This document shows positions 15,853 through 24,556 of a stretch of DNA of 64,000 bases, one piece after another. This stretch comes from Planobispora longispora (lineage in GTDB: Bacteria; Actinomycetota; Actinomycetes; Streptosporangiales; Streptosporangiaceae). The translations under genes and the position numbers were made by a program. Every line of letters begins with the position of its first letter. Position 1 is the stretch's first letter. The DNA lies in contig NZ_BOOH01000038.1 in NCBI RefSeq assembly GCF_016863135.1, positions 1-64,000 of the forward strand, given 5' to 3'. The notes under the pieces were generated by a model. That model made no database searches, had not been told where the DNA came from, and saw only the letters and a program-made list of their open reading frames with translations.

Positions 15853-16464
15853 CTACAGGGACTCAGGTGAGTCCGGCAGCGGCTCGCGGTGCCCGCCCGC
15901 GCGCATGCCCTCGATGAACAGCTTGAGGTGGTGGCGGTACAGGTACGGATCCGTGTGGTAGGTCGCTTCGATGATCGCGGCCAGGGCGATCTGGATGTAG
16001 TAGACATCGGCGGCCTCGAAGTCGGGGCGCAGCGTGCCCTGCTGGTGGGCCTTGGCGACCATCTGCTGCACCAGCGGCGCGATCTCCTCGCGGGACCTGA
16101 CCGCCAGCGGGCTGCTGGGCGCGGTGCAGACCACCAGTCCGCGCAGGCCGCAGTTGCCGACCTGCATGTTCATGGAGTCTTCGAGGTAGCGGACCAGGCC
16201 GCGCCACCCGTCGGGGTCGGCGGCCGCCTTCCGGGCGCTGTCGGTCGCGCTGGCGAGCCGGTCGGCGAAAAGCGCGTCCAGCAGATCGTCCTTGGTCGGG
16301 AAGTGCCGGTAGACGGTGCCGACGCCCACACCTGCATGGCGGGCGACGTCCTTCAAGGTCACGCTCAGCCCCACGGTGGCGTAGAGATCCTCGGCCGCCT
16401 CCAGCAGCAGGGCACGGTTGCGCGCGGCGTCCTTCCTGATCAGAGGGGTTGCGGCGTCGGTCAT
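15853..16464 (-). CDS. TetR-family regulator divergent from a DHA2 exporter
   Basis: A 203-aa TetR regulator. The N-terminal HTH is clear (LKDVARHAGVGVGTVYRHFPTKDDLLDALF, quoted in parts, residues ~37-66). The C-terminal domain belongs to the common SbtR-like type. It is divergent from the MFS exporter/SDR/ketopantoate-reductase-like operon across a 120-base region carrying repeated GGAACAGTCGGTCCG motifs, so it most likely represses itself and that operon. Confidence 0.88.
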   Translation of the reverse strand: MTDAATPLIRKDAARNRALLLEAAEDLYATVGLSVTLKDVARHAGVGVGTVYRHFPTKDDLLDALFADRLASATDSARKAAADPDGWRGLVRYLEDSMNMQVGNCGLRGLVVCTAPSSPLAVRSREEIAPLVQQMVAKAHQQGTLRPDFEAADVYYIQIALAAIIEATYHTDPYLYRHHLKLFIEGMRAGGHREPLPDSPESL

Positions 16465-16484
16465 GTCACGATCATACCCTACGC

Positions 16485-16550
16485 GGAACAGTCGGTCCGT
16501 TTAGATTTGGAACAGTCGGTCCGCTTCTGGTGCCGCCCCTAAACGGACCA
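16485..16550. promoter_or_regulatory. TetR operator repeats
   Basis: GGAACAGTCGGTCCG occurs twice as a perfect direct repeat (16485-16499 and 16509-16523), 24 bases apart, followed by AAACGGACC at 16541. Two helical turns between copies suggests cooperative repressor binding over both divergent promoters. Confidence 0.65.
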
Positions 16551-16587
16551 ACAATTCCGTTTTTTGTCGTTGTCGGGAGCCTTTCCT

Positions 16588-18072
16588 ATGCCGCCCAAGC
16601 CAGCAGATCACAGCGCCCAGCCAGCCATCCGGCGCAAGTGGCTTGCGCTGGTCTTCATCGTGACCGCGCAGCTGATGGTGGTGCTGGACGGCACGATCGT
16701 GAACATCGCGCTGCCCGCGGCCCAGGCCGATCTGGGGTTCGGTGATCACGACCGTCAGTGGGCCGTGACCGCGTACGCGCTGGCGTTCGGCAGCCTGCTG
16801 CTGATCGGTGGCCGGGTTGCTGACCTGTTCGGTCAGAAGCGGGCCTTCCTGATCGGCCTGGTCGGGTTCGCAGGCGCCTCCGTGCTGGGTGGGCTTGCTT
16901 CCTCGCTCGGGCTACTGATCGCCGCGCGGGCCGGGCAGGGCGTGTTCGGTGCGTTGTTGGCGCCGGCTGCGCTCTCACTCATCTCCATCACGTTCACCGA
17001 CGCCAAGGAGCGCGCGAAGGCGTTCGGTGTGTTCAGCGCCGTGGCGGCCTCGGGTGGCGCCCTCGGCCTGCTCTTCGGAGGCGTGCTGACCGAGTACCTG
17101 TCGTGGAACTGGTGCATGTTCGTCAACGTCGCCTTCGCTGCCATCGCCTTCGCCGGTGCCGCCGTGCTCGTGCCGAATGAGGCACCGACCGCGCGGCCCC
17201 GCCTGGACGTGCTCGGAGCCGTCACGGTCACGGTCGGGTTGGTGGCCCTCGCCTACGGGGTCGCCCGGGTCGAGACCGCGGGCTGGACCGACGCCCTCAC
17301 GGTGGGATCGCTGCTGGTCGGCGTGGTGCTGGTGGCGCTGTTCGTGCTGGTGCAGAGGCGTACGTCTCACCCGCTGCTGCCGCTGCACATCTTGCTGCAC
17401 CGTGACCGCGGCGGATCGTTGCTGGTGCTGACCCTGATCAACTTCGGTCTCTTCGGTCTGTTCCCCTTCCTGACCTACTACCTGCAGGTCACGCTGGGCT
17501 TCTCGGCCCTCCAGACCGGGTTCGCGTTCCTGCCGTTGCCGCTGGGGATCATCATCGGGGCGAATCTGCTCACCGGGCTCCTGCGCCCCCGGGTCGGCCC
17601 CCGACTGATGGCGGTCAGCGGCACCGTGATCGCTGCCGGCGGCCTGCTGATCCTGCAGACCCTCGCCGTGGACTCCGCGTACGCCGCCGTGGTGCTCCCC
17701 GCGCCGGCCGTGATCGGTCTCGGCGTCGGCCTGGTGTACCCGGCCGCGCTCTCGACCGGCACCCTCGGTGTCGCCACCGAGGACGCCGGCGCCGCCTCGG
17801 CCGCAGTCAACATGGCCCAGCAGGTCGGCGGCTCGATCGGGACCGCCGTGCTCAGCAGCATCTACGGCAGCGCGGTCGCCGGCTATCTCAGCGACCACGC
17901 GGGCACCGACGACCTCGCCAACGAGGCGGCCGTGAACGGCTACCACCTCACCTTCGCCGTCGCCGCCATCGTTCTACTCGGCGCCGCCCTCATCAGCGCA
18001 CTGCTGGTGCGAAACGCCGGCGACCCGACCGGGGCAGCCGACGAGGCACCGGCTCCCGTCGCGGTCCACTGA
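16588..18072 (+). CDS. DHA2-family 14-TM drug exporter
   Basis: A 494-aa MFS protein of the EmrB/QacA type. VVLDGTIVNIALP in TM1 is the DHA2 motif, and GRVADLFGQKRAFLIG is motif A. About 14 segments are visible and the C-terminus is hydrophilic. ATG at 16588 has GGGAG 8 bases upstream and is preferred over an in-frame GTG at 16564. It is first in an operon with an NmrA-like reductase and a ketopantoate-reductase-like gene, under TetR control. The substrate is unknown. Confidence 0.88.
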   Translation: MPPKPADHSAQPAIRRKWLALVFIVTAQLMVVLDGTIVNIALPAAQADLGFGDHDRQWAVTAYALAFGSLLLIGGRVADLFGQKRAFLIGLVGFAGASVLGGLASSLGLLIAARAGQGVFGALLAPAALSLISITFTDAKERAKAFGVFSAVAASGGALGLLFGGVLTEYLSWNWCMFVNVAFAAIAFAGAAVLVPNEAPTARPRLDVLGAVTVTVGLVALAYGVARVETAGWTDALTVGSLLVGVVLVALFVLVQRRTSHPLLPLHILLHRDRGGSLLVLTLINFGLFGLFPFLTYYLQVTLGFSALQTGFAFLPLPLGIIIGANLLTGLLRPRVGPRLMAVSGTVIAAGGLLILQTLAVDSAYAAVVLPAPAVIGLGVGLVYPAALSTGTLGVATEDAGAASAAVNMAQQVGGSIGTAVLSSIYGSAVAGYLSDHAGTDDLANEAAVNGYHLTFAVAAIVLLGAALISALLVRNAGDPTGAADEAPAPVAVH

Positions 18073-18130
18073 CCATTCACCTTTCCACGACACACTCACG
18101 CTCACGCCACCACCGAAAGGCAGAACTCTC

Positions 18131-18982
18131 ATGACCATCGCCATCACCGGAGCCTCCGGCCAGCTCGGACGCCTCACTATCGACGAGCTCCTCACGGCCG
18201 GCACGCCCGCCGACCAGATCGTCGCCATCGTCCGCAACCCCGCCAAGGTGACCGACCTCGCCGAGCGAGGCGTCGTCGTACGCCAGGCCGACTACAACGA
18301 ACCGGCCGCCTGGCCGACGGCACTGCAGGGGGTGGATCAGCTCCTGCTGATTTCCATCTCGGGGCCGGGGGCGAGCACGGCGCACCGGAACGTGACCGAC
18401 GCAGCCGTGCAGGTGCAGGTCGGTCGCATCGCGTACACCTCGATCGTGAACGCCGACTGGAGCTCGCATCCGCTCGCACCCGAGCACTGGAAGACCGAGC
18501 AGCTCGTCGCCGCGAGCGGGATCCCGTACGTGATCTTCCGCAACGCCTGGTACCACGAGGTCTACACCTACCGGCTCCCCGACTACCTCACCAACGGCGA
18601 AGTCGTCAGCGCGACCGGCGAAGGCCGAATCTCCGGCGCAGCCCGGGCCGACTTCGCCGCCGCCACTGCCGCCGTACTCCTCTCCGAGGACACCGAGTCC
18701 AAGACCTACGAGTTTGGCGGCAACCCGTCGTTCACCCTTGCCGAGCTCGCGCACGAGATCTCCGCTGTCACCGGCAAGACGATCAAGCACCGCGATGTCA
18801 CCGCCGAGGAGCTCACTGCGGAGCTCGAGGCAGCCGGGGTCCACCCCATGCTGATCGAGTTCGGCGCCGCCGGTGACATCTCCATCAGCAAGGGCGAGAT
18901 GGAGACCGACTCCGACGCGCTCGTCCGCCTGATCGGTCGTGCCCCGATCACGCTGGCCGAAACGATCCGCCAAGCGCTCTGA
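18131..18982 (+). CDS. NmrA/QorB-like NAD(P)-binding reductase
   Basis: A 283-aa atypical SDR. ITGASGQLGRL (residues 5-15) is the NAD(P)-binding GxxGxxG motif. ARAD (residue ~176) and the overall layout match the NAD(P)H:quinone reductase QorB/NmrA group, which lacks the classical YxxxK. AAAGG lies about 9 bases upstream of the ATG. The 58-base gap to the exporter stop suggests one transcript. Confidence 0.85.
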   Translation: MTIAITGASGQLGRLTIDELLTAGTPADQIVAIVRNPAKVTDLAERGVVVRQADYNEPAAWPTALQGVDQLLLISISGPGASTAHRNVTDAAVQVQVGRIAYTSIVNADWSSHPLAPEHWKTEQLVAASGIPYVIFRNAWYHEVYTYRLPDYLTNGEVVSATGEGRISGAARADFAAATAAVLLSEDTESKTYEFGGNPSFTLAELAHEISAVTGKTIKHRDVTAEELTAELEAAGVHPMLIEFGAAGDISISKGEMETDSDALVRLIGRAPITLAETIRQAL

Positions 18983-19040
18983 CCCGGACGCCGATCGCGC
19001 ACGCAACCCGACCTTCTCACCTCACAGAAAGCAACGATCA

Positions 19041-20036
19041 ATGACTGACAGCACCGCCCCTGCGATTGGCATCGTGGGCGCCGGTTCCGTCGGAGTCAAC
19101 ACCGCTTACGACCTCACCCGTGCAGGCGCGAAGGTGACCTTCCTCGTCCGACCACACCGACAGGAACAGCTCTGCCGCCCGCAGGCGATGTTCTCCTACG
19201 AGACCAACACCCTCGACCGCTTCTCCGGCTACGACGTCATCACCGACCCGACCGAGCTGGCGGGCCAGAAGTTCGACTTCCTCATCGTCACCCTCGACGC
19301 TGCTTCCCTTCACGCCGAGGCAGGCCTGAGGCTGGTGAAGGAGATCGGCCGCGCTTTCTGCGGCACGAACACCGGCGTCATCCTCGCCGCCATCGGTATC
19401 GGGGTCCGTCCGTGGTTCATCCGGGAGTCCGGCCTTCCCGAGGAGCAGGTCGTCATGGGCAACACCGGCGCTCTGATCCACGAGGTCGCCGCAGCGAACC
19501 TGCCCATCGACCCCTCCGTCGACGCCGAGCTGCTCAGTCAGGCGGACTACGCGTTCAAGCACCTCGGCCCGGCCGGGTTCTTCATCGATGACAGCGCCCC
19601 GAAGCTCGCGGACGCGTTCGCCGCCGTGTACTCCGGCGGCGGTATTCGTGCCGCGGCAATCGGAGCCGAGTCCGAGACGGCGATCGGTGTCGCCGTTCTC
19701 GCACCAATCCTCGCGTGGGGACTTCTCGACTACCAGTCCCTCGATGAGTTGGACGCGTCGAATGATGAGTGGCAGCTCGGCGTGAACAGCATGCGCGAGA
19801 TCCAGCAGCTCAGCGTGTTCGGACCCACCGGTCAGGCAGCCGCAGAGCAGACCACCCCAGAAGGGGTGCTCCAGATGTTCCGGCAGATGACGCAGCTCTC
19901 CAAGCCGCTCGACTTCGCCGCGTTCAACGCCTACCACCACGGCGGCAAGGTGAACCAGCAGGACCTCGACTTCCTCGACGATGCCCGCAGGCGTGCCGAC
20001 GCCGAAGGAAGGACGTGCCGGCGCTGCGCGAGCTGA
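19041..20036 (+). CDS. ketopantoate-reductase-like (ApbA/PanE) dehydrogenase with altered C-terminus
   Basis: A 331-aa protein with an N-terminal Rossmann motif IGIVGAGSVGVNTAYDL (GAGSVG at ~12-17) and the all-alpha C-terminal domain of the 2-dehydropantoate 2-reductase superfamily. The last residues GRTCRRCAS look wrong. Shifting frame by one base at about 20007 yields KDVPALRELINRLRDAG, a normal-looking helix. The native 3' end therefore probably suffered a single-base insertion. It closes the TetR-regulated operon, 58 bases after the SDR gene. Confidence 0.8.
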   Translation: MTDSTAPAIGIVGAGSVGVNTAYDLTRAGAKVTFLVRPHRQEQLCRPQAMFSYETNTLDRFSGYDVITDPTELAGQKFDFLIVTLDAASLHAEAGLRLVKEIGRAFCGTNTGVILAAIGIGVRPWFIRESGLPEEQVVMGNTGALIHEVAAANLPIDPSVDAELLSQADYAFKHLGPAGFFIDDSAPKLADAFAAVYSGGGIRAAAIGAESETAIGVAVLAPILAWGLLDYQSLDELDASNDEWQLGVNSMREIQQLSVFGPTGQAAAEQTTPEGVLQMFRQMTQLSKPLDFAAFNAYHHGGKVNQQDLDFLDDARRRADAEGRTCRRCAS

Positions 20037-20154
20037 TCAACCGCCTCCGCGATGCGGGGGCTGAGCAGCAGTGGAACGGTCAGTGGCGTCAGCGAGGCGT
20101 CGGGACGCGGCTTACCGCCTCTCGCTGTTCCGATCCGGGTGCCTGCCAGGTGGC

Positions 20155-20363
20155 CTATGAATCCTTGGCGTCGGCGAGGGTCTTGCGGACGATGTCGCGG
20201 CGCCGGTCCTCCGACAGGGCCAGGGCCAGGTACAGGATCAGGGAGCGCTCGGTGTGCTCGCCGGCCGCGATGCCCTCCAGTACCTTGACCGCGATGCCGT
20301 GATCGTCGGGCCGGCGAACTCCACATACTCCTCAGCGTGCAGTTCCCAGTCCGTCAGGAACAC
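20155..20363 (-). pseudogene. short unknown protein, frameshifted
   Basis: One frame reads DDHGIAVKVLEGIAAGEHTE then RSLILYLALALSEDRRRDIV and ends at TAG 20155. The upstream part, TDWELHAEEYVEFAG, lies in another frame and would join after a one-base correction near 20308. The amino-acid texture is that of a real ~65-residue helical protein. I do not recognise the family. It follows the reductase gene tail-to-tail. Confidence 0.4.
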
Positions 20364-20505
20364 CGTTACACCCACGGACCCGGCACCCCCTGAAGCTTCA
20401 CCCCGGCCCCGACCGTCGGCACATCCCAGTCAGCAACCCGCCACATCCGGCATACCGGCAGTGATACGCAACCGTCATGAATTGCCCGCAGGAGGTAAGA
20501 GGAAT

Positions 20506-20700
20506 GTGTCCCCGCTGAACACCTGCCTGAGGGCGCGCGAAACCGGCCGACCAACGGGCCTGGAGCTGATCTCGCCCTCAGAACGCCGTCCGTACCGGGT
20601 TCTGCGACTCCTTACCGAACCGAAGAGGAGATCCCGTGCCCCGTCCAGTGACGGCGAAGGGCAGGTGCCTACTGACAACAACCGGGCGCATGATCACTGA
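20506..20700 (+). CDS. possible small protein (64 aa)
   Basis: GTG at 20506 is preceded by GGAGGTAAGAGGA. The frame runs 64 codons (SPLNTCLRARETGRPTGLEL.. start) and ends inside a 19-base direct repeat. The composition is Arg/Pro-rich without a recognisable motif. It may be spurious; the good ribosome-binding sequence is the only positive evidence. Confidence 0.25.
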   Translation: MSPLNTCLRARETGRPTGLELISPSERRPYRVLRLLTEPKRRSRAPSSDGEGQVPTDNNRAHDH

Positions 20701-20714
20701 CAACAACCGGGCGC
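20671..20714. repeat. 19-base tandem direct repeat
   Basis: ACTGACAACAACCGGGCGC occurs at 20671-20689 and again at 20696-20714, exact over 19 bases with a 6-base gap. It lies between relics of mobile elements and has no obvious function. Confidence 0.7.
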
Positions 20715-20845
20715 GCAACACCGGAAGTAGGCTGCCAGCGCGGCCGCCATATCCGGATGCACCCTGCCAACCTGGCGGCTTTCGCGCTCCCGGCACCGGG
20801 CTGTTATCTACTGGCGCCCCGCGCTCCCACCGCAGGAGGTCGTTC

Positions 20846-21307
20846 GTGGTCCAGCTCCACCTTTGTTCCGGCATCGGCCCCGGTGACCCGGACGTTCCCG
20901 TCGTGGCACTCGTCGTTGACCGCGACGGCCTACCCGGCGAGCGCGCCCTGGACCGGCTGGGCATGTACTGCCATGAGTGGGAGGGCGGGTTGTACCTGCC
21001 GCAAACCGACGGCTGGGCCGAGCGTGTCCTTGAGGGCACCCGCCTGGTGGTCGACGTCGCGGTGTACCCGATTGGACTGCACAAGGTCGGTGTGGGGGTC
21101 GCGGCGTTCCCCAGCCGCTCGGCCATCGACCCGGACGCGCTCCTGGTGCTGCGTGCCGAGGCTGTGGTGGACCGGCGGGTGTACGCACAAGCGGCTCCCG
21201 AGACCCTGGTGTTCACCGCGGACCCGGGCCACACGCCCGATGACGCGATCACCTCCGGACTATGGCCGATGGTGCTCGCGCCCCCACCCACCGAAACGGC
21301 AAACTAA
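20846..21307 (+). CDS. hypothetical protein (153 aa)
   Basis: GTG at 20846 is preceded by AGGAGG with 6-base spacing, which decides the start. The 153-aa product is a soluble alternating beta protein (ALVVDRDG, TRLVVDVAVYPIGLHKVGVGV) without Cys clusters or membrane segments. I do not recognise the family. It is isolated between the 20.7-kb repeats and a patch of recombinase fragments, so it may be a passenger. Confidence 0.5.
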   Translation: MVQLHLCSGIGPGDPDVPVVALVVDRDGLPGERALDRLGMYCHEWEGGLYLPQTDGWAERVLEGTRLVVDVAVYPIGLHKVGVGVAAFPSRSAIDPDALLVLRAEAVVDRRVYAQAAPETLVFTADPGHTPDDAITSGLWPMVLAPPPTETAN

Positions 21308-21572
21308 GCCCGAACAAGATCCTGCCGTCGTGCCTGTTCCACCCTGCCGATCCCCAGCTCGTTGTACTCATCACTGACAGCCTTCGTCCGGAACGGACAC
21401 CGAGCCTCGCTACCGACGTCGGGAGGTCGAGCACCTCCACCCACTGGCGAACGTCCGTCGGGATGACCGGATCGGGCTTGGCGCGCCGCACGACGATGGT
21501 GTTCTCGGTGACGATTTCGCGGACCGTCTCGCGCACCGGCTCGGTGCGCAGTGCGCCGGCGGCGATGTCGCG

Positions 21573-21680
21573 TTGCAGCCGGGCCTCGGCGCTGTCTTCG
21601 CCGCGCTGGCCGAGTTCATCCGCAAGCTCATCGTCGCCGGCACCCGCGAGGGCCTGGCCGCAGCCCGGGCACGCTCTACA
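21573..21680 (+). pseudogene. serine recombinase (resolvase/invertase) fragment
   Basis: The frame encodes VFAALAEFIRKLIVAGTREG then LAAARAR, matching the conserved helix-E region of serine recombinases ('f.alAEFeReli.eRt..GL.aArarG'). The catalytic N-terminal domain and the C-terminal HTH are absent. Confidence 0.6.
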
Positions 21681-21748
21681 ACCACATCCCGGACCTGCGC
21701 GAGCTGCGCGCTACCCGAGTAGCGGCGTTGGAAGCAGGCGATCGGTGA
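21660..21748 (+). pseudogene. C-terminal fragment of a transposon-linked protein
   Basis: A different frame reads PGTLYNHIPDLRELRATRVA and ends at TGA 21746-21748. I associate 'GTLYNHIPDLxELR' endings with small accessory proteins next to tyrosine-recombinase transposons, but this is recollection, not a search. Only ~28 codons are present. Confidence 0.35.
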
Positions 21749-21844
21749 TCCGCGCCCAGTACCGGGCCAGGGTGGGACGCGCTCAGCGCGGTGCCCTGCC
21801 GAGGGGGTAGGTCGCTCGGGTGGCGGTCGGCCTGTCGTTGAGGA

Positions 21845-21985
21845 CACCGCCGTCGAGTGCAGGCTAGCCAAGAACCGCCACCGCAACCTGGCCACTCTTG
21901 GTCAGTACGGACGCCTCGGCGACGATGCCGCCGCTTGCATCACCGCCGAAAACGATCCGTTCTCCCGTCTCCGCGCACTGAATCA
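21845..21985 (+). pseudogene. tyrosine recombinase C-terminal fragment
   Basis: The frame reads TAVECRLAKNRHRNLATLGQ then YGRLGDDAAACITAENDP. It parallels the C-terminus of the integrase encoded at 51651-52603 (TAAELQAKSRHAHLASLGAY VRLCEHTSAAVTAHTDP), including the Tyr position that would be the nucleophile. The rest of the gene is absent. Confidence 0.65.
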
Positions 21986-23305
21986 CTGCAGATCAGCGCG
22001 CAGGAGGGTATGCAACTCGGCGGTTTGGAGGATGTGGGCCCGTGAAGCCGACCCGGACATAGGCGACGGTGCCGCCCCTGGCGGGAACATCGGCGATGAC
22101 CTTGGCAGGAGGAGCGGGGTCGCCAGGAGAAGGAGACCGGCGATCGCGATCGCGGTGCGAGGACTGGTGAGGTGGGCCAGCAGGCCCCATGCGCCGGTCA
22201 TGGCCGCGATGGTGGTCTTACTGGTGATCGACCAGGCGGTCAGCGTGCGGACGATGCGGTCCGGCGGGAGCTGTTGGAGCCGGTAAGTGGCGAATACCGG
22301 GTTGAACACGCTCATGCAGGTGATCAGTCCGAACTCGACGGCGATGACGAGGAAGAGCCCCGTGGGGCCGGGCCCGACGAAGGCCAATCCGAGTGGCCAG
22401 CACGCGCGCAGCGTCCCGGCGGTGAGCATGACCGTGTGCTGTCCCAACCGTGCCAGGAGCGGGCGGGCCAGTCGCGAGCCGATGAGGCCGCCGATGCAGG
22501 GGACGCCGAAGGCGAGGCCGTATTGCCAGGGTGCGAACCCGAGCTCGCCGAGCATGAGGACGGCGAGCAACGGCGAGGCCGCCATGATCAGGCCGTTGAC
22601 CAGGACGGTGTTGAAGAACAACGGGCGCAGCGCCGGACTGGCCAGGATGTGGCGCCACCCCTCCAGCAGGCCGCCGGCCCCGGGCCGGGCCGGTGCGGCG
22701 GCTCGCGTGGGATGTGGCCCCCGCCCGCCGATGGCGCCGATCCCCGCGGCCGACAGCAGGAAGCTGACCGCGTTGGCCGCCACGCTCGCCACCGGGCCCA
22801 CCAGCCCGATTGCGGCGGTACCGAGCGGCGGCCCGAGCGCGGTGGCGGTCCAGGTCGTGGCCTCGAATCGCCCGTTGGCGACGAGCAGGTCCTCGGAGCG
22901 GACGAGCGCCTTCAGGCATGCCCCGCTCGCAGCGGTGAAGGCGATGTCGGCCGCGCCGACGACCACCGCCACGACCAGGAGCTGGGCGAAGCTCAGCCAG
23001 CCGAGCAGGTAGGTGGCGGGAACGCTCATCAGCGCCGCGAACCGCACCAGGTCCATCGCGATCATCACCGGCCGTTTGCGCCGGAACTCCACCCACGGCC
23101 CGAGCGGTACCGCGACCACCGCACCGACCGCGAGCCCCGCGGCGGCCAGCACCGACACTTCGGCGGGCCCCGCGTCCAGAGCGAGAATCGCGACCAGGGC
23201 GAACGCGTCGAACGCGAGCCATGTACCGAACGCGCTGACCGCGTACGCGGCCCACAACCACCCGAACCGCCGCCCCAGCGACCTTCCCAACGCGCACCCC
23301 GCCAT
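21983..23305 (-). CDS. MFS permease divergent from a lysR remnant
   Basis: A ~440-aa, 12-segment MFS protein of the EntS/MFS_3 type (LWAAYAVSAFGTWLAFDAF near the start; WVEFRRKRPVMIAMD loop). ATG at 23305 is chosen because it matches the usual start of the first helix, but the ribosome-binding site is poor (CCGGAG abuts it). An ATG 66 bases upstream is also open. It is divergent from the truncated lysR gene across an intact palindrome at 23388. Confidence 0.8.
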   Translation of the reverse strand: MAGCALGRSLGRRFGWLWAAYAVSAFGTWLAFDAFALVAILALDAGPAEVSVLAAAGLAVGAVVAVPLGPWVEFRRKRPVMIAMDLVRFAALMSVPATYLLGWLSFAQLLVVAVVVGAADIAFTAASGACLKALVRSEDLLVANGRFEATTWTATALGPPLGTAAIGLVGPVASVAANAVSFLLSAAGIGAIGGRGPHPTRAAAPARPGAGGLLEGWRHILASPALRPLFFNTVLVNGLIMAASPLLAVLMLGELGFAPWQYGLAFGVPCIGGLIGSRLARPLLARLGQHTVMLTAGTLRACWPLGLAFVGPGPTGLFLVIAVEFGLITCMSVFNPVFATYRLQQLPPDRIVRTLTAWSITSKTTIAAMTGAWGLLAHLTSPRTAIAIAGLLLLATPLLLPRSSPMFPPGAAPSPMSGSASRAHILQTAELHTLLRADLQ

Positions 23306-23387
23306 CTCCGGTGAACAACCGTCAGTTGACCCGGGAAAGCAAAACCTGCAGATGGTAGGCAGGTCAAACAACCGGATACATCGCAGT

Positions 23388-23406
23388 GCACAACTATGAG
23401 TTGTGC
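23388..23406. promoter_or_regulatory. palindromic operator between MFS and lysR genes
   Basis: GCACAACT-ATG-AGTTGTGC is a perfect 8-3-8 inverted repeat, 16 bases upstream of the lysR GTG and 82 bases upstream of the MFS start. It fits a LysR autoregulatory site. Confidence 0.6.
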
Positions 23407-23422
23407 TCTAAGGTCGGCTGTT

Positions 23423-23590
23423 GTGGATCTCGATGCTGTGCGCACGTTCGTCGCCGTCGCAGAGGCCGGGCAGTTCCAGGAGGCCGTCCGCCGCGCGTCG
23501 ACGTGATCAGCTCGCGCGTCGCGCCCTCGGGCCTGATGCGCGACTTCCACCGCGCGCACCCGGAGATCGAGCTCGACGGTGACGTCAGCA
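23423..23590 (+). pseudogene. internally deleted LysR-family regulator
   Basis: GTG at 23423 opens VDLDAVRTFVAVAEAGQFQE AVRRAST then a stop, the start of a LysR HTH. The sequence resumes out of frame with RVDVISSRVAPSGLMRDFHR then AHPEIELD, which is effector-domain sequence. About 60 or more residues spanning the recognition helix and linker have been lost, and the C-terminal half is missing. The divergent MFS gene and the operator are intact. Confidence 0.75.
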
Positions 23591-23750
23591 CGTGTCAAGC
23601 ATTCATCGGCGAGGCCTGCCCGTCGGGTCATCGACGAGGCATGCCTGAAAGACCCACCAGCCGGAGTTGAGCCGGCGGACCTCGCTGCTCCCCAAAGCCA
23701 GTGCCCTGTACCCCGGGCCCTCACCGCTGCCCGCCCCTTCCGGCCAATAG

Positions 23751-24287
23751 CTACCGCGCCGGGACGCGACCTTCAGGCGCATGGATGGGCGCGATCCGGA
23801 ACACGGGATAAAGGGCGGCGATCGCCGCGAACTCTTCCAGCGGGCCATCGGGAGCGACCGGCAGGTGCGGCCGAGCCCCAGGCGCCAAGGCGAGATAGCG
23901 GCGCAGGATCGAGGCACGTGCACCAGTCTCGACCTCCTGGAGCATGACCGGTCGGCGCCGCCCACGGCGCAGAACCGCCCGGCCGCCGGCGGCGCGGACG
24001 TTACGGACCCAGTTGGCGTCCTTGCCGAGCATCGATACCAGGTACTCCTGACCCTCGTAGTCGGCCACCACCACCGGCACCGTGATCACCCTGCCGCTGG
24101 AGCGACCGCGCACCTCAAGGGTGACCGCCCGACGGAGGGAGAGCAGCCCACGTGAGAACAGCACGACATCCAGCCGATTCATCGCCCACGCCAGCTGGCC
24201 GGGCCGACCGCTGCGGTACATCCACCGTTTCAGCGCATACAGCCAGCCGATGAGGAGCGTTTTCCGCTGACTCGATCTATCCGTCAT
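23751..24287 (-). CDS. deazaflavin (F420)-dependent nitroreductase-like protein
   Basis: A 178-aa split-barrel protein of the DUF385/Ddn family. ATG at 24287 has GGAGG at 5-base spacing. Key blocks are LEVRGRSSGRVITVPVVVAD and YLVSMLGKDANWVRNVRAAG, the F420-binding strand-turn and 'W.rNl.a.p' motif. In mycobacteria such proteins reduce quinones or nitro compounds with F420H2. It is the leftmost gene of the dormancy-type island. Confidence 0.82.
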   Translation of the reverse strand: MTDRSSQRKTLLIGWLYALKRWMYRSGRPGQLAWAMNRLDVVLFSRGLLSLRRAVTLEVRGRSSGRVITVPVVVADYEGQEYLVSMLGKDANWVRNVRAAGGRAVLRRGRRRPVMLQEVETGARASILRRYLALAPGARPHLPVAPDGPLEEFAAIAALYPVFRIAPIHAPEGRVPAR

Positions 24288-24479
24288 CACACCCTCCGCA
24301 GGGGATCGGCCGTTGCTGAGGCTTCCCTGTCGTAAGACCTTGTGATCACCCCGCTCATCGTGTTTTCCGGATGCCGGCTTCACGACTGAATCGAGGCCGA
24401 GCTGAACACGCCCGCCGCGGCCTTGCCCTGTCATGGGTCGGCAACGTCGTATATCAAGTAGGAAATGGTCAGCTTGAGC

Positions 24480-24556
24480 TGCGCTTTCTCCGTCGTTGTT
24501 GTCTTTTGACTGGGCGTGTTTGGTTACATAGATCGATGGCTTTACGTTGTAGATTA
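24480..24556. repeat. AT-rich repeat, copy A
   Basis: A T-rich run ends in the core ATGGCTTTACGTTGTAGATT (24536-24555). It matches copies at 30291-30310 and 39099-39118 at about 16 of 20 positions and sits in sharp contrast to the surrounding GC-rich DNA. The dienelactone hydrolase stop codon lies at its right edge. Confidence 0.6.

Noticed and set aside
20504-20518. Four-codon leader peptide MCPR after an AGGAGG
   Set aside because: No downstream hairpins or cysteine-metabolism gene follow; the overlapping GTG frame is at least as plausible.
22172-23314. Forward open frame across the MFS permease at 21983-23305
   Set aside because: The composition (Glu/Arg/Gly-rich, no fold motifs) is that of an antisense shadow; the reverse-strand permease has clear membrane segments.
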